Of a DNA stretch of 64,000 nt, positions 33,698 through 46,239 are shown in pieces (position 1 is the stretch's first letter; the number at the start of each line of letters is the position of its first letter). The notes beneath the pieces were generated by a model. It searched no databases. It saw nothing but the letters and a program-made list of their open reading frames with translations, and had not been told where the DNA came from. This DNA comes from Gordionus sp. m RMFG-2023 (Eukaryota; Nematomorpha; Gordioida; Chordodea; Parachordodidae): the NCBI RefSeq assembly GCF_954871325.1, contig NC_088775.1, positions 70,223,561-70,287,560 on the forward strand. The letters are read 5' to 3'. The translations under genes and the position numbers were made by a program.

Positions 33698-36600
33698 CTT
33701 CAAATAATATTTTTTAAATATTATCAAGAATAAACATAATAATAAAAAGTAAATAATTGAATTTGCCTATTAGCTCAATAAATATTATAAACCCGCGTGC
33801 CTGGCCTGAGGTCTAAATTTTGTTATTTTATGACCTAGTACAGCTTTTATATTTGCACTCCCTGGTTTATGCAAAGAATAGAACTGCCGTCTCTGCTTTG
33901 CAGGTTTTTAAAAATAATGAGATGATCAAAAGAAGGTAAATTTTTTAGTGAAAATGTAATATTTTAAGATTATACCAGGGATCCGAACCAAAACGAATAT
34001 TGGTTTTGGGTTAGGTTCTTATAAAAATAATGGTTCAAAGTTCAGGTTCAGATTCGGTTCGTTAAAAATAAAAATATCGATTCGGTTCGAATTTCTAAAA
34101 ACCGTTGAACACTTTTATATACAAACCTACATTCTAATTACAGATTTTTTATTATAAGGGTCGCAAAAAGAGAACCTTAGTTTTTAAATTATAGGAATAT
34201 AGAAATTCGCATAATCAGTTAATACAAAATTTTAGCAAATTCGCTTATTGCCATGCTAATATATAAATTAAAAAGGATTCGAAAGCTCGTGATCAAATTA
34301 TCTGTTATTTATAGGATAGATATTTCGCACATTGAATAAATTTTTACAAAAACAGTATTAAATGTAAAAAACAACTTAAAACAAATGATCATGCTATTTA
34401 CTAACTTTAAATTATTTATTTAGGGCCTTGTTTAAATTTAATAATCTAATTTTTCCGGAAATGTATTTCAGTATATGTAGAATATCTATCTTATAATAAA
34501 ACAATTTTGTAAGATATTACGCGATTGACTGATTATGGATTACGCGATTTGACTGTTGCACATATATATATTATAATATGTCGCATGGCATTTCGGTATC
34601 CATTGAGATTGGGAATCTTTTATTTTAAATAATTTGCTGATGGCGATTTCTAAATTTAATTTTACTGAAAATGTATTCCAGCAAATATAAGCACCTACCC
34701 TATGAATATCAGACATATTTGCTAAGAACTTTTGTGTATTTGCTAATTTATAAGAAAATTCTAGGTAGTATTGCGACTTGGAATCTATGAAATTGTTAGC
34801 TGAGGGCAATTTTTAAATTTAAAAAAATTGATTTGATGTAAATATTTTCTAGTACTACCTTACCTATAAATTTCAAACATTTTGAAAATTTTTAAGTATA
34901 TTTTTAATTTATAAAAAATATCTTTATAAATTAATATAAATTAAAAGTAGCTTAAAAATACATGGCAAAAGTATATGATATTCACTTTCACAGTATGGGT
35001 ACTATATAAATGTCGGAAGGAATACATTTCCTTTTCAAATCTGATTTTTTTAAATTTAAAAATCTGCCTCAGTAAATAATTTGAAATTGAGAGATTCCGA
35101 ACCCCCATGGATTCTATATCTCAATACAATAATGTTTAAATTTGAATTTCAAAATACTCTTAAATTCTTAAGGTAGGTACTCTACACACGCTGAAATACA
35201 TTTTTAGTAAAATCAGTTTTTCATTTTAAATATCACTATGGTTATACAAACATTTATTTATTTTTTTCCTCTATAAAATTTTAATTCATCAAATAATCAA
35301 AATATTGGACTAATTATAATAAAAGGAGAATACGTTATTATAAATTACGCCATGGATGGATATCCGTGAGTAGAGAATTGCGAGTGACAAAAGGCCTAAC
35401 ATGCCCCGTAGAAAGAAAAATATATTTCCGACCCGACACCAACTTTTTTTTTCAAAAAAATTCCAACCCTCTGAACAAAAAATTAATTCTAAACCCAATC
35501 CGACACTCAAAATATATAAAAAATTTACCATATTTTTAGTACGTTATAAGAAATAATCTAAAAATGAACAATTTCACAATTCATAGATACTAATTTTATT
35601 CAAAATTGTTGCAAATGTATTTTTAAAACAGACCCAACCTCACCTACCTAAAAAAAACCAGTCCTAACCCAACAAAATAAAAATCAATTACAATGACTCA
35701 ACTCAATTATGTTTGGGTTTTAGGGTTAACTCGGCTTATGCAAACTTCTAAGACCTGGGTGGGGGTCAGGTTTCCGTAGATTGAGATGAATTTGGAAGCG
35801 CAAATTTCTAGCACGAAGGTTAATTCCCCATATTTTATTTTAGAAAGGGAAGGGTTTCGTTATCAAAATTTCCTACTTGGTAAGCCACCAATTAAATGAT
35901 ATGATGATTATGAGTAGTATTTGCTTTTTGTGTTTTATTGTCCACAATAATTTTGGTGCAAATGAGATTTTTCTAATGTATCTGGCTAAAGGGACTCTTT
36001 TCTTCAAATATATTAGGTCAGGTCACCTGATCTTTTATTGCTGACGATGCTTAGTCAGACTGGTTAAATAGTTCAGGGTAAGTTGGCTGATTTTAAAGCC
36101 CAGCACAAGTGGGTGATGACTGAAAAATTTGCAATTTAGAGGATAATATCCTTTGCGTTAGACGGGTGATTTGCAGTACATTAAAAGAAAAACCAGAAAT
36201 ATGGAGTTCTAACTTCTGGCTCGAATGAATTCCAACTATTTATACCCGCGTTTTATGACTGCATAAGTAAAGTGTACATTTTTCTGAGATTTCGGGTTTA
36301 AGGAAAGCTACGGAACGAACAATCAAGGGGAGATGTCATTATTTCTGGAACGTATTGAGAACGAATACAAGTTTTAAGCTATCGTCATTCCAAATTAAAA
36401 GGCTTGGACAAGTTAGTTGTCTGGTAGAAGGGTCAAAGAATATATTAAGGTATTGGTAGAAAGTTTTAAGAATAAAAACTCCAAGAGAGAAATGGAAAGA
36501 GAAAATCGAGTTCCAAACCCTCATAATTTTGTTGGGAGGGATTTCGATTTCAAATATTATGAAATTATATATATAATTTTTTGCATGTAAAATAATAATA

Positions 36601-38775
36601 ATTATGAATAAATTTAGCTTTTATTACAAGCATATAATCTTTTAAAAAAAGTTATATAGAAGAAGGAATAAATATAGAGCAAAATAAAATTTACCCATTA
36701 GATTGTTTATCTTAGTTAAATATAAAAATCTTTGGTCAGTAGCTTTAAAAAAACGGAAGCCAGATTTCTATTCCCTCTTTCCTAATATCTTTAAAAAAAA
36801 TAATTTTATATTACATTATTTTAAAAAAGATATTTTTTTATTAACGACTGCAATATAATTTTTATATACTAAATTTACATTTAATCACATCACATAAAAA
36901 ATACATACCTGAATATCCCAAGTGAAAAAGTAGGAATATATATGGAAATAAAGTCATGAGTTAAAATAGAAATCAAGTACCATTTTTAGTCAAAACGAAT
37001 AAAATTTTGTAATAAAGAAAAAAGGAAAAAAAATTTTTATTCTTACGTTACATATTTTTATTATTAAATAAATGGTAGAACCTCAAAAATTATTGTATTA
37101 TTTGTGACATTAAAGAATAATATATTTCTTATACTACCCAATGTTGATATAGCCCAAAGCTCAAAATATAAATTAATAAAATTTTATCTTATCCTTTTTA
37201 TCCCCCCTTTTTTTTATTACTTATAAAAAACATATCTTAGATTTTATACATTTTAAAGCAAATACATGAAAGTCAAAATAATTTTATTATAGAAATTTAA
37301 TGATTATTACATAATTATTATAAAATGTCTGATCTTCTGAGGAATTATATTTAAAAAGAGATATTGTTTTAAAATACTTAAATAATACTACATAGTGTTG
37401 CCAAAGTAACTTGATAATTTATTAGGATGAGTTATGTTTCAAGTTACTTCTAAAAAAAATTTAAATTTAAAACTTTTATTTATTTTAAAAAATTTATATA
37501 TTAAAAATTTTTAATATAAAACCATATTACATAATATAAAAACTATATTAAAATAAAATTTAAGAACCATATAAAAAATATGAGATATTGAAATTAAAAC
37601 AAAAAAAAATTCCTTGATGAAAAATTTGATCTGCAAAATTCTAAGCCTATATTATGGGGCAGCTCTAAGTTTCTTTAGGATCGCCGTGTAGTAGTGAAAG
37701 CTTTTTGCCGAAAGATTTTAAAAAGGCAATGACCTATGTTCAAAAACGAAGTGGACATTGTTTAGGAATGAGTATTTATTTCCTTTGCTTTTTTTTCCAC
37801 TTCAGAAATGGAATTTTCATGAGTAATTGATTTCGAATAATATATATATCACTTATTATCTCTATATAATGATTTAAATTACTGTTTGTTAAATACAATG
37901 TCTCACTTACAACAAGTGCTTCAGTAGAATGTTAGTTTAGGAAAGCTTATTTTTGGATTAAAAAAAAGCCCAAATTAATTTTGAAAATAGTTTATCAAAG
38001 TCAAATAAAAATTCATTAAGCCTAGACCCTTGATTAAAATTAGTAATCAAAAACTATTATGTATAATTAAGAAAAAATTATATTAAATTGATTGGTTAAA
38101 TAATCTACAAAGTAACTTGCAATTAGGAATAATATTACTAGTTACCTTCTTAAGAATGTAACTGTAACAAGTTACTTTAAACAAATAATTTTTAACAGCA
38201 GTATATTTAGTAGAAGCTTCAAATATGCTACCTAAAACCCTCTAGAGAACAAGAAATTTACCATGAACTTTGGAGTATTTAATTTAGTAGAAAAATCTAT
38301 ATAAAAATTAATATAAATTAAGTTACACAAAGTTATTTTCAAAAAGATTTTTCAAATTTAAAAATCACACTTAAATGATTTATAACTTAAATTCCGAAGT
38401 TCTATGGATTCTATACCCCAATTACGACATAATTTGTGAAAATAAAAAATATATGAAAACTGTTACATATTCATAACGATTTATTTTTTATTGTGTTAAT
38501 CGTTAATATACTTTTCCAATTTAGATAATGACGGTTTAAGGCGATCGTGTGATATATTAAATTAAACTTTGATATTATGTTAATTGGATATATTACTTTG
38601 ATATTATGTAAATTGGATATATTAAACGTTATTTATATGATATATATACATATTATTTGAAAGAAAAACAGATATTTATCATAAAAGTTTAATATCTTAA
38701 TAAAAAAGTTACACATCTTAATAAAAAGAAATATTATAAGTCAATATTCTACACAGACTAATACACATTCTACAG
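33698..38775. other. Repeat-filled stretch upstream of the sushi exon
   Basis: No further exon of the receptor was found, so its signal peptide and any earlier domains lie in undetected exons or beyond. The stretch holds a GGTTCGG-type motif repeat (33975-34105), related AT-rich repeats around 34420-35300 and 38200-38470 that share ATGGATTCTATA, a decayed ACCCGACAC/CCCAACC-type repeat (35400-35770) and an element with AAGTTACTT motifs (37391-38200). Confidence 0.5.
37391..38200. repeat. Possible hAT-like element with AAGTTACTT motifs
   Basis: The left end reads TAGTGTTGCCAAAGTAACTTG. AAGTAACTTG and CAAGTTACTTC stand just inside, and near the right side stand AAGTAACTTGC, GTAACTGTAACAAGTTACTT and an end-like TTAACAGCAG. 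No clear target duplication was seen. The same pattern of subterminal palindromic motifs occurs in the other non-autonomous elements here. Confidence 0.4.
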
Positions 38776-39004
38776 GCAAATTCCCCCAATATCGACGACT
38801 ATCGAAGCATTATCATCCCCAATACCGAATAATAGAGAGACCATATTCTCTGGGCAAGACCTTCCCCGCTTGTCCATATGGTGGAGGATAAGGGCACCAG
38901 ATTATTGGAAGCAGGTGCGGAGAGAGACTGGATACTACCTTCGCGCACCTGGTATGGTACTGAACGAAGAGGCGCTTGTTTTAAGAAAGATTGATGTCAG
39001 ACTC
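38776..39004 (+). CDS. Possible coding exon cut by a hAT insertion
   Basis: A block clearly richer in GC than its surroundings starts after a good acceptor (TTCTACAG) and stays open in one frame for 76 codons, up to the border of the hAT element at 39005. After the element and its duplication the same frame stops within three codons (GAT ATA TGA). The reading includes WWRIRAPDYWKQV and TGYYLRAPG, which I do not recognise. A donor-like CCTG|GTATGG inside the block could end the exon before the insertion. It may be an exon of an unseen gene, or part of an older repeat. The minus strand is also open for 59 codons, so openness alone is weak evidence. Confidence 0.3.
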
Positions 39005-39384
39005 CAGTGGCGTATCCAGGATTTTCTTATGGGGGGGGGGATTTGGGGGTTTGGGGGCGCCTTCGGCCAGCTTTCCCCCTGCCTTCGACCGGGTTTTATG
39101 TTTTAGCTATTCCATTTAATTATTTATAATTTAATAATAATTATATTTCTATTTGTAACTATTATTTACTAATTCGTGCTAATGGATATTTCAAGCCTAT
39201 TTTTTATTATTTTTAGTTAGGTATATTATATTTAATAAAGTTTTTTAAATGTAAAGTTGAAATAAAGTTTAATGTCATTTTTTTTATAAAATTTGCTTTA
39301 AAAACTAGCCTCAGCTTAAACATACAATATAAGTATAATATAATTTTTTTATTTAAAATACTAATAGTAGTGTGTATAAAATAT

Positions 39385-39607
39385 TAATGTTGTTAAACTG
39401 CTCGTTTTGAGCTGATTTTTAAAAACGGCTAACTCAATATTTTCACCAGAAAAATATTAACTAAACCTCGAAATTTCGATACTATATGTCTAGACCTTTG
39501 CTCCTTCTATGAGCAAAATTTTCAGGCTTGCATTATATTTTTCTGGATAAATAACTGAGTTAGCCGTTTTTAAAAATCGGCTCAAAACAAGGCGTTTAAC
39601 AACACTA
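39385..39607. mobile_element. hAT-type MITE inside hAT B, duplication TAAAATAT
   Basis: TAATGTTGTTAAACTGCTCG at the left, and the inverse ending GTTTAACAACACTA at the right. TAAAATAT stands outside both ends (39377-39384 and 39608-39615). The sister element A at about 4826-4845 shows the unfilled sequence (GTGTAAAATATTGAC), so the insertion post-dates the split of the two hAT copies. 223 bp. Confidence 0.9.
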
Positions 39608-39714
39608 TAAAATATTGACTAGAAAATAATTAAAAAAACAAGTTTTTTTAAACTTCTTATCAAATACAATATTATACAAATTTTTTTATTAAATACTATA
39701 ATTATAATGCGATT

Positions 39715-40540
39715 TTTAATTTTCGTGGGAATGTTGCCAATTCATCAAGAATTTTGTTTGTCTTTGGGACCAAATCTCTGTGAATATTTAACAGAGCTAA
39801 CCCATTTAGCCGAGATTCGGAATTAGTACTTCATAAATATGTTTTCAACCTTCTTAAGTTGGAAAGTCCTTTCATTCGTACATGTTATAATAGGCAAATA
39901 TGGTAGGATATAAAACAACTTCAAAATATTAGGAATTTGAGCCAAGGTTTCTTTACACCGATTGAACGCATCAATAGCATGCTCAGGTAAAATAGCTAAA
40001 CGTATTAAATATTTATCACAATTCGAATTCACTGATTAAATTTATTTCAGTATCAATATCATAGGAATAAAATTTTGCTAAATATTTTTGCCAATAGTGG
40101 CATTAGAAAACGAAGATGGATCTTTGGGTATTAAAAACCGTACTTTTATTTGCGATAAAAAAGTATCTAAGGATGAAAGTGGATATTTTATAATATTCTT
40201 CAGTTGAGCCAATATTTATTTTACATCCCAATAATTGCCCAGGTGCTAGACGAGGTTTAATTAGTGTTATATCATAAAATTTAGCCTTCGATTCAACGTC
40301 TATATAAATATTATGAAAATATTAATCTACATTCATTCTTATTGTATCTACCTGTTCATATATATTTTCCGCCTAATCAATAACCTGAACCAAATCTAAA
40401 TTTGGTTTTTGTAAATTTCTACAAAGTAGTGAGCTATAGGAAAATAATTTATTGATGCAACTAGCAGCAATGATAAACTCTGATTGATCAATTGAATTCA
40501 ATAATGATATCGCTTCTGATGACACATTACTTTTTTTCAT
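39715..40540 (-). pseudogene. hAT transposase remnant of element B
   Basis: On the minus strand: SLLNSIDQSEFIIAASCINK, CRNLQKPNLDLVQVID, ITLIKPRLAPGQ, then IRLAILPEHAIDAFNRCKET, FPNIL-type IPNILKLFYILPYLPI and CTNERTF. It matches the fragment at 4894-5680 nearly throughout, and adds the part upstream of it. Stops and shifts break it and the N-terminus is absent. Confidence 0.75.
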
Positions 40541-40729
40541 GCTCAGCCTTATTTAACTTTTGTATTTCTATTTCTTCTGTTCTCCAAAATCGAAGTAAAA
40601 ATAAAATATTTAAAAAATTATATATATTTATTAATAATTAATATTAAAAATACTTATTAATTCTAACTTACTAATAATTTTGAATTTAAATAATAATAAA
40701 ATAAATTACCATTTGATTTCAATCTCTTT

Positions 40730-40815
40730 GAACTTACGTGATACGTGATACGTGATAAAAGCGTTTTCGCCCTCTGGTTGTGGATACAACAGAGCTACGC
40801 TAGGTTTTCCTCAAA
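40730..40815. repeat. Segment shared in reverse with 58205-58315
   Basis: ACGTGATACGTGATA, CGCCCTCTGG and ACAACAGAGCTACGCTAGG appear here in order. The reverse complement of 58205-58315 gives the same blocks in the same order. The nature of the element is unknown. Confidence 0.55.
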
Positions 40816-41269
40816 AATCCATCAAACTGGATAGTTAATTTAGGGGAGAAAAAAATGAGGAGCCCTTCACACGTTTGTGGGCAAGCCGCACGTACTTGTA
40901 CGCGCAACAGTCCGAGAACTGTCGCTTAAACGTCTATAGGCTAATCAACAAAAGAAATGGGCAAAACAAAAGCCTATACCCATGAACTGCCAAAATAATT
41001 TAATTACTTTAAGGGTGGGTGGTGGCTAATTTTAAGTTTAACATCTAATGTAAGCCTTGATAGTTACTAACAAATAATTGAGAATGTGTTCATATCAATT
41101 GAGATTAGAATTTATTCATGAAAATAAGGAAAAGCTAAAATGGGTTTACCACAAATTGTTTAAAATAGGTGAAAATTCCAGTGAATAGGCAAAAACTAGT
41201 CAGTAATCGGTTTATGACTATCCAGCAACAAACACCACACAACAAACGGTTATTTTTTCCTTTTTCCAG

Positions 41270-41960
41270 AGAAACAAAATACTCTATGGAGTGATAGATA
41301 GATTATATAGCGAAAAAGGTCTTTGATAATGATAAAGATATGAGAGAAAGGAAACTATGACGCAGAAATAGGAACCAGCTCCGTAAGTTTTAGGAAATGG
41401 AAAAGTAATTGTTGGCCAGGATTAACAAAAGGCATTTTGGCTTGATTGTTATATGATAGTCTATCACTCACGGAAAGACTCTACCAACAAAACATATTTA
41501 CAAACCTCGCCACCCCCCTGTCGACTGGTTTCTCCATAAATGAAATAACAAAAGACTAAGAAAAAAACACTAAGAAAAAGCAAAGCTCCAGGGCCAGATA
41601 ATATCACAGCAGAAAAACCAAAAAAATAAATAGCATCTATAACAATATCGCTACCTATTTGCCCTCATTTAATAGAAATATGGGAGAGCGGAACTACTGC
41701 AGTGGGATGGATCAAAATCCTACCTAAGTAACTACCCAAAAAACTAAGACCACAGAAATTTAAGGCTTATTGAGCTATAGCCATCACATCCTATAGCATG
41801 GAAAAAAGCATATCACCCACACCAAAATACATAAGTATATACAGGCCAAGAAAAGAAAATACTGGATCCAAAAATTAATTTAGAAAAATAATCATGCAGA
41901 AAAACTAAGTACAAAACCCCCTTCTGCTTTACATTTGTGAATTATAACAGAGCTATTGAT
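41270..41960 (+). pseudogene. Decayed LINE reverse transcriptase, plus orientation
   Basis: The reading KSKAPGPDNITAE, then CPHLIEIWESGTTAVGWIK and AIAITSY, matches the start of a LINE reverse transcriptase (K-APG-DNI-AE ... P--WK ... Y-PI-L). Several stops and frame changes interrupt it. It is older than the minus-strand LINE next to it and from a related clade. Confidence 0.6.
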
Positions 41961-42119
41961 AATGTTAACCATGCAGTTTTTTCAGAAAATAAGATAAATA
42001 AAAGCTGAAGTCAGTGAAGTAAGTAATTCACAGAAAAGGTGAAAGACAAAATCAAGAGGTAAAATTGAGAGATGAAGAAATTAAATAACCTGAAAAAATA
42101 CAGAAAAAAAAATTATGAG

Positions 42120-43955
42120 AGGTTTAGGTAGTTCGATTTAATTTTTAGTAGTTTTTTTTATAGATTTTTTGTTTTTATTTAGCCTTAGGAATTGCTTCAA
42201 ATTTAAGTTAAGATCCATTATGTCCTTCAAGGCTCTGTAGAACCATAATGTCTTATATTTGCAATATGTTTTCCCATTAAAGGAGTATAACCAATTAATG
42301 GCATCAATAACAAGGCTATTGTTGCTATGATTTCTTAAAATATGGGCAAAGAAAGTAAGACGTTTCTTTTTTAAAGACACGTGAACCTGGGTATGGTTAG
42401 ACTTCTTCCAAAGATTTTCATTTGAGATAATATTAGGGTAGAAGATTCCATTTATTATTCTAAGGCATTTATTTACAAACGTTTGTAATTTCCTAGTTTC
42501 GGTCTTGGTAATCTCCCATGTATCACCGCCATAAAAGAGAATCGGGATGATGGTTGAGTTGAAAATACAGAGTCTTGTGAAAACGGATATCTCTCTAGCT
42601 TTCCACAGTTTAAAAAATAGCCGCCCTAGCATTTTATAAACGAATTTTTAGTTCTTCTTTACAACTACCTTTATTGTCATTGGCTACACCTAGATATTTA
42701 AAAGATTCTACCACCTTAACCAACTTTCCCCCCACCACCAAATTATTCAAAAGAGGCGCCTGGGACGAGGGCATTATCACTGTTTTATCAAAGTTAATAT
42801 CCAAGCCAACCTTAAGACTAAAGGAGTTTAATATAGCGATCAAATTTTGGGTTTCTTCCAAACTTTTTGTTATCAAAACTATGTCGTCAGCATAAGATAT
42901 CACCCTATTTTCCAAGAAAAAAGACTGACTGGAACTTAATTCTAAGAGATTCGCAGTAGCCAGCGTATCTAATATGATTTTATTCATAAGTATATTAAAC
43001 AAAAGCGGGGAAAGAACACATCCTTGTTTTACCCCTTTTTTTGTCCTAAAAGATGGAGAAACCTTATTATTAATTTTTAAGGAGGCAAAAAGACTACTAT
43101 AATGTGTTTTAAGGATCCTTATAATATTAGAGTCAATGCCACATTCGGTTAAAATCTTCCAAAGCGCATCATGGTTAACATTATCAAAAGCACGTTTAAA
43201 GTCGATAAAAATAAAGTAAAAAGGTAATTTATACTTCTGACATTTCTGCATTATAATCTTTAAAGCTAATATTGGTTCGTTTATATTTCTACCTGGACGG
43301 TAAGCACAAATGTATTTAGACAAAAGGTTTGGTGTAGAGGAAAGAATGCGATTTTTTAAAAGAACCATAAAAACTTTTGATGCAATAGACGTGAGAGCGA
43401 TGGCTCTATAATCCTTGAATTTAGATGGATTTGGAATTTTCGGGAAGTTGCAAAAGATAGTCTTATTCCAATCCGCTGGCATCATCCCAGTCAACCATAT
43501 CTTGTTAAACAAAGGAAGTAAGAACCGAGAGATCGTTAAGGGAGCTGCTTTCAGATGTTCTCCTCTAATGTTATCTGTACCCGGAGATTTATTATTCCTA
43601 AGCTTCTTAATAGCGGACACAATTTCAGCCAATGAAAAGTTTGCGTCCAATTGTCCAACATTTTGACTAGTGGATGGGATTAAGGTAGGCCTCCTAGAAT
43701 CAAAGACTCCCATATAGTGGTCAAGCCATAACGCTATCTGTTCGTCGGGGTCAGTAATTAACCTATTATTATCCAGTCTTATAGTTGGAAGTGTCTTGAA
43801 CACTTTGGCTTACAAAAATAGTTTAGTTTCTTGTAGGCGTCGAAAGTTCTATTTTCCCTCATATCCCTGTCTATCTCAAAAGCCTTTTTAGCAATATAGA
43901 TCCTTCTATCTCTCCTTAGGAGTCTATGAATTGAGGTCCATAAGTGAATATTTTT
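42120..43955 (-). mobile_element. 5'-truncated LINE (non-LTR retrotransposon)
   Basis: The reverse transcriptase frame 43803-42634 (389 codons) has NNKSPGTDNIRGEHL, FIDFKRAFDNVNHDALW, GVKQGCVLSPLLFNILM and the catalytic YADD (ISYADDIVLI). A second frame, 42632-42138, holds the C-terminal region ISVFTRLCIFNS, LFYGGDTWEITKTETRKLQ and VNKCLRIING. A stop and frame change separate the two near 42630. Coding homology continues upstream to about 43950 (HRLLRRDRRIYIAKKAFEID) and ends abruptly, so the 5' end with the endonuclease is missing. The clade is not assigned. Of the LINE pieces in the window it is the best preserved. Confidence 0.85.
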
Positions 43956-44449
43956 CCATTTTATTAATATTTTTGAATAATGTTAATGTACTCACAAGGA
44001 AAGTAAATTTTAATAAAATTTATTTATAAAAAATAAGTGTTATGTTGGAAAATTGATATTCAAATATTTGTAAAATTTTGATTGGGGGGGGGGTAGAGGG
44101 TAAAATTTTTATTAGCTTAAAATGATATTTATGAAAACAGTCAAATTTGCGATGGAGGGAATTTCCCCCTTTCCCCCTTCATTGGTTACGCGCCTGTCAG
44201 ACTCGATATATGAAAATTTTATATTCACATAATTGCGAAAGAACGAAAAAATTTGTAAACACATTTTCATTTTGATAATCAAAACAGTTTTTAAAGGCTC
44301 TTAATTTTATTTTTTTTTGTTTAACATTTATATTAAATAACAATGATTAGTATTTTAAAGTAATATAGGATTGGCCTGTGGTAATATAATAATTAAATTA
44401 AAACCAGTATTAGTTATTATTATTATATTATTCCAATTAATATAGTGTT

Positions 44450-44665
44450 AGATATACCTTTCTTATATATTTCCTAGTCAAGGGTATAACTACGAAAAAA
44501 AGTTATATTGGATTGTTAGGTTATTAACGTAATTTATACCTTTCTAAGTTAAGGGTATAATTACGAAAAAAACTATTATGGATAACTACTAGCACAATTA
44601 TAGTGTAAATTAGACCTTTCTTATATATTTCTAAGTCAAGGGTATATTTACGAAAAAGAACTATA
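44450..44665. repeat. Tandem repeat, three copies of about 70 bp
   Basis: The unit has ACCTTTCTTATATATTTC, then GTCAAGGGTATAACTACGAA. It recurs with variation at about 44455, 44535 and 44615. It lies right of hAT B. Confidence 0.65.
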
Positions 44666-44754
44666 TTGTTTTTGAATTATTTGCAAAAAAACACTTATCC
44701 TTCAAATAAAAATATCTATAATTTGATTTTGATAGAAAATTACAAGAAATGAGT

Positions 44755-45720
44755 AGATCCGTGAAGTTGGCCCCACATTTTTTGATTTTTAATGGTTTAT
44801 TAGTTGGATTGATTTGTACCCGATGTGTATCATTTTCAGTTCGATTTGTACCATCACCGTTTTTGAGATATTCAAAGAACAAAATGAGGGGCCAACTTCA
44901 CGACAGCCCCCCAACTTTTGAACTTAAAAATAAAAAGAGCATAGGTAGATACAGAATGATTTGTACCGTTTTCAGTTCGATTTGTACTATCACCGTTTTC
45001 CAGCTATTGACCGTTAAAAATATGGCGCCAAAAATAAAAAACACTCAAAATTTTTTAACGTACAACGATAGAGAATTTTTTTCTCTTCCTAATGATACCT
45101 CAAATTAAGCTTTATCTTTATTATTTATTTCGGAAATCAAATTTTAAACCTTATATTATAGCGTTAAATTAGCCCTACCGATATTCAAAATTTGAGATTT
45201 TTCAAATTTTTAAAACGGAATTGATTTGTACCCGATTTCTACTGTTTTCAGTTCGATTTGTACCATCACCGTTTTCCAGCTATTGACCGTTAAAAATATG
45301 GTGCTAAAAATAAAAAACACTCAAAATTTTTTTTAAAAAATTTTTTTAACGTACAACGATAGAGATTTTTTTTCTCTTCCTAATATGCCTCGAATTAAGC
45401 TTTATCCTTATTATTTATTTCGAAAATCAAATTTTAAACCTTATATTATAGAGTGTAGTTAGCCCCCCCTTCCCTCCCAAATATTCAAAATTTGAGATTT
45501 TTCAAATTTTTAAAACAAGATTGATTTGAACCGATTTGTACCGTTTCAAACTCGATTTGTACTATTACCGTTTTCCAGCTATTGACCGTTAAAAATATGG
45601 CGCCAAAAATAAAAAACACTCAAATTTTATTTTTTAAAAATTTCTTAACGTACAACGATTGAGAATTTTTTTTCTTCCTAATGATGCCTCCAATTATGCT
45701 TTATCTTTCAAAAATGGACA
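44755..45720 (+). repeat. GTGAAGTTGGCC-family repeat with internal tandem units
   Basis: It starts ATCCGTGAAGTTGGCCCCAC. A unit of about 270-300 bp with GATTTGTACCGTTTTCAGTT, CCAGCTATTGACCGTTAAAA and TTAACGTACAACGATAGAGA repeats about three times. TTAGCCCC-like inner borders (45170, 45465) match GGCTAACTTCAC in the inverted copy at 58620. It is non-coding and open only by chance. Confidence 0.7.
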
Positions 45721-46101
45721 CATAATATAGAATATTACTTTATTTTATATATAAATGGATTATTTTATTAATTTAAAATTTTTCAAATCTATCCATTCCA
45801 AATGGCGAAGACTTTCCGGTTCATTTTTAAGAATATGACTTAATAAATGAAATGGAATTTTGATGTCTATGGATTCAAATATTCCTAACTCACTCTTTAT
45901 CATGAATATGGTTATTCAAGACTAAAAAACAGATGAGATTTATATTTCTTTATAATAATAATTTATTAAATTACTATTACAATATCGGAAAGGGTAAGTT
46001 CCACTCATTTAGTTAAACTACAATTGGGTACAAGGTTTGTTGGTATCCTTGAGAAAAAAAAATCGTCGCTCATTTTTGGCAGGTCTATGACCAACGTGCT
46101 A
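45721..46101. other. AT-rich stretch, nothing recognised
   Basis: No frame or repeat end seen, apart from ATGGATTCAAATATTCC near 45870, which resembles repeats at 35110 and 38410. Confidence 0.35.
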
Positions 46102-46135
46102 AATAAGATAAGATAAGATAAGATAAGATAAGATA
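46102..46135. repeat. AAGAT microsatellite
   Basis: About six uninterrupted copies of a 5-base AAGAT unit followed by AT repeats. Confidence 0.9.
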
Positions 46136-46239
46136 TATATTAATAAATATATTTACAAATAAACACAATAATATATGATTTCGTTTTATTAAAGAAATAT
46201 AATTTTTGTAATTGTTGAAAAAAAAAGAAATAAATTTAA

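Larger units (their letters stand above)
39005..44196 (-). mobile_element. hAT element B, duplication TCAGACTC, with nested insertions
   Basis: The left end is CAGTGGCGTATCCAGGATTT and the right end reads TTGGTTACGCGCCTG, inverted with mismatches. TCAGACTC stands outside both ends (38997-39004 and 44197-44204). Same family as 4091-5796. It holds a minus-strand hAT transposase remnant (39715-40540), a MITE (39385-39607) and two LINE pieces in opposite directions. The perfect 8-bp duplication suggests insertion later than most elements here. Confidence 0.85.

Noticed and set aside
34540-34809. 89-codon minus-strand frame considered as an upstream receptor exon
   Set aside because: The region shares sequence with other repeats at 34850, 35170 and 38200, and no phase-compatible splice sites join it to the sushi exon.
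36000-36540. Short reading reminiscent of a retroelement integrase
   Set aside because: Too decayed and too short to name; only a faint resemblance, no ends seen.
38870-39106. Open frame crossing the hAT border
   Set aside because: Its last third is hAT terminal sequence; only the part before 39005 is considered as a possible exon.
44749-45108. 119-codon plus-strand frame
   Set aside because: It lies within the GTGAAGTTGGCC repeat; open by chance, and the sister copy at 58620 does not keep it.
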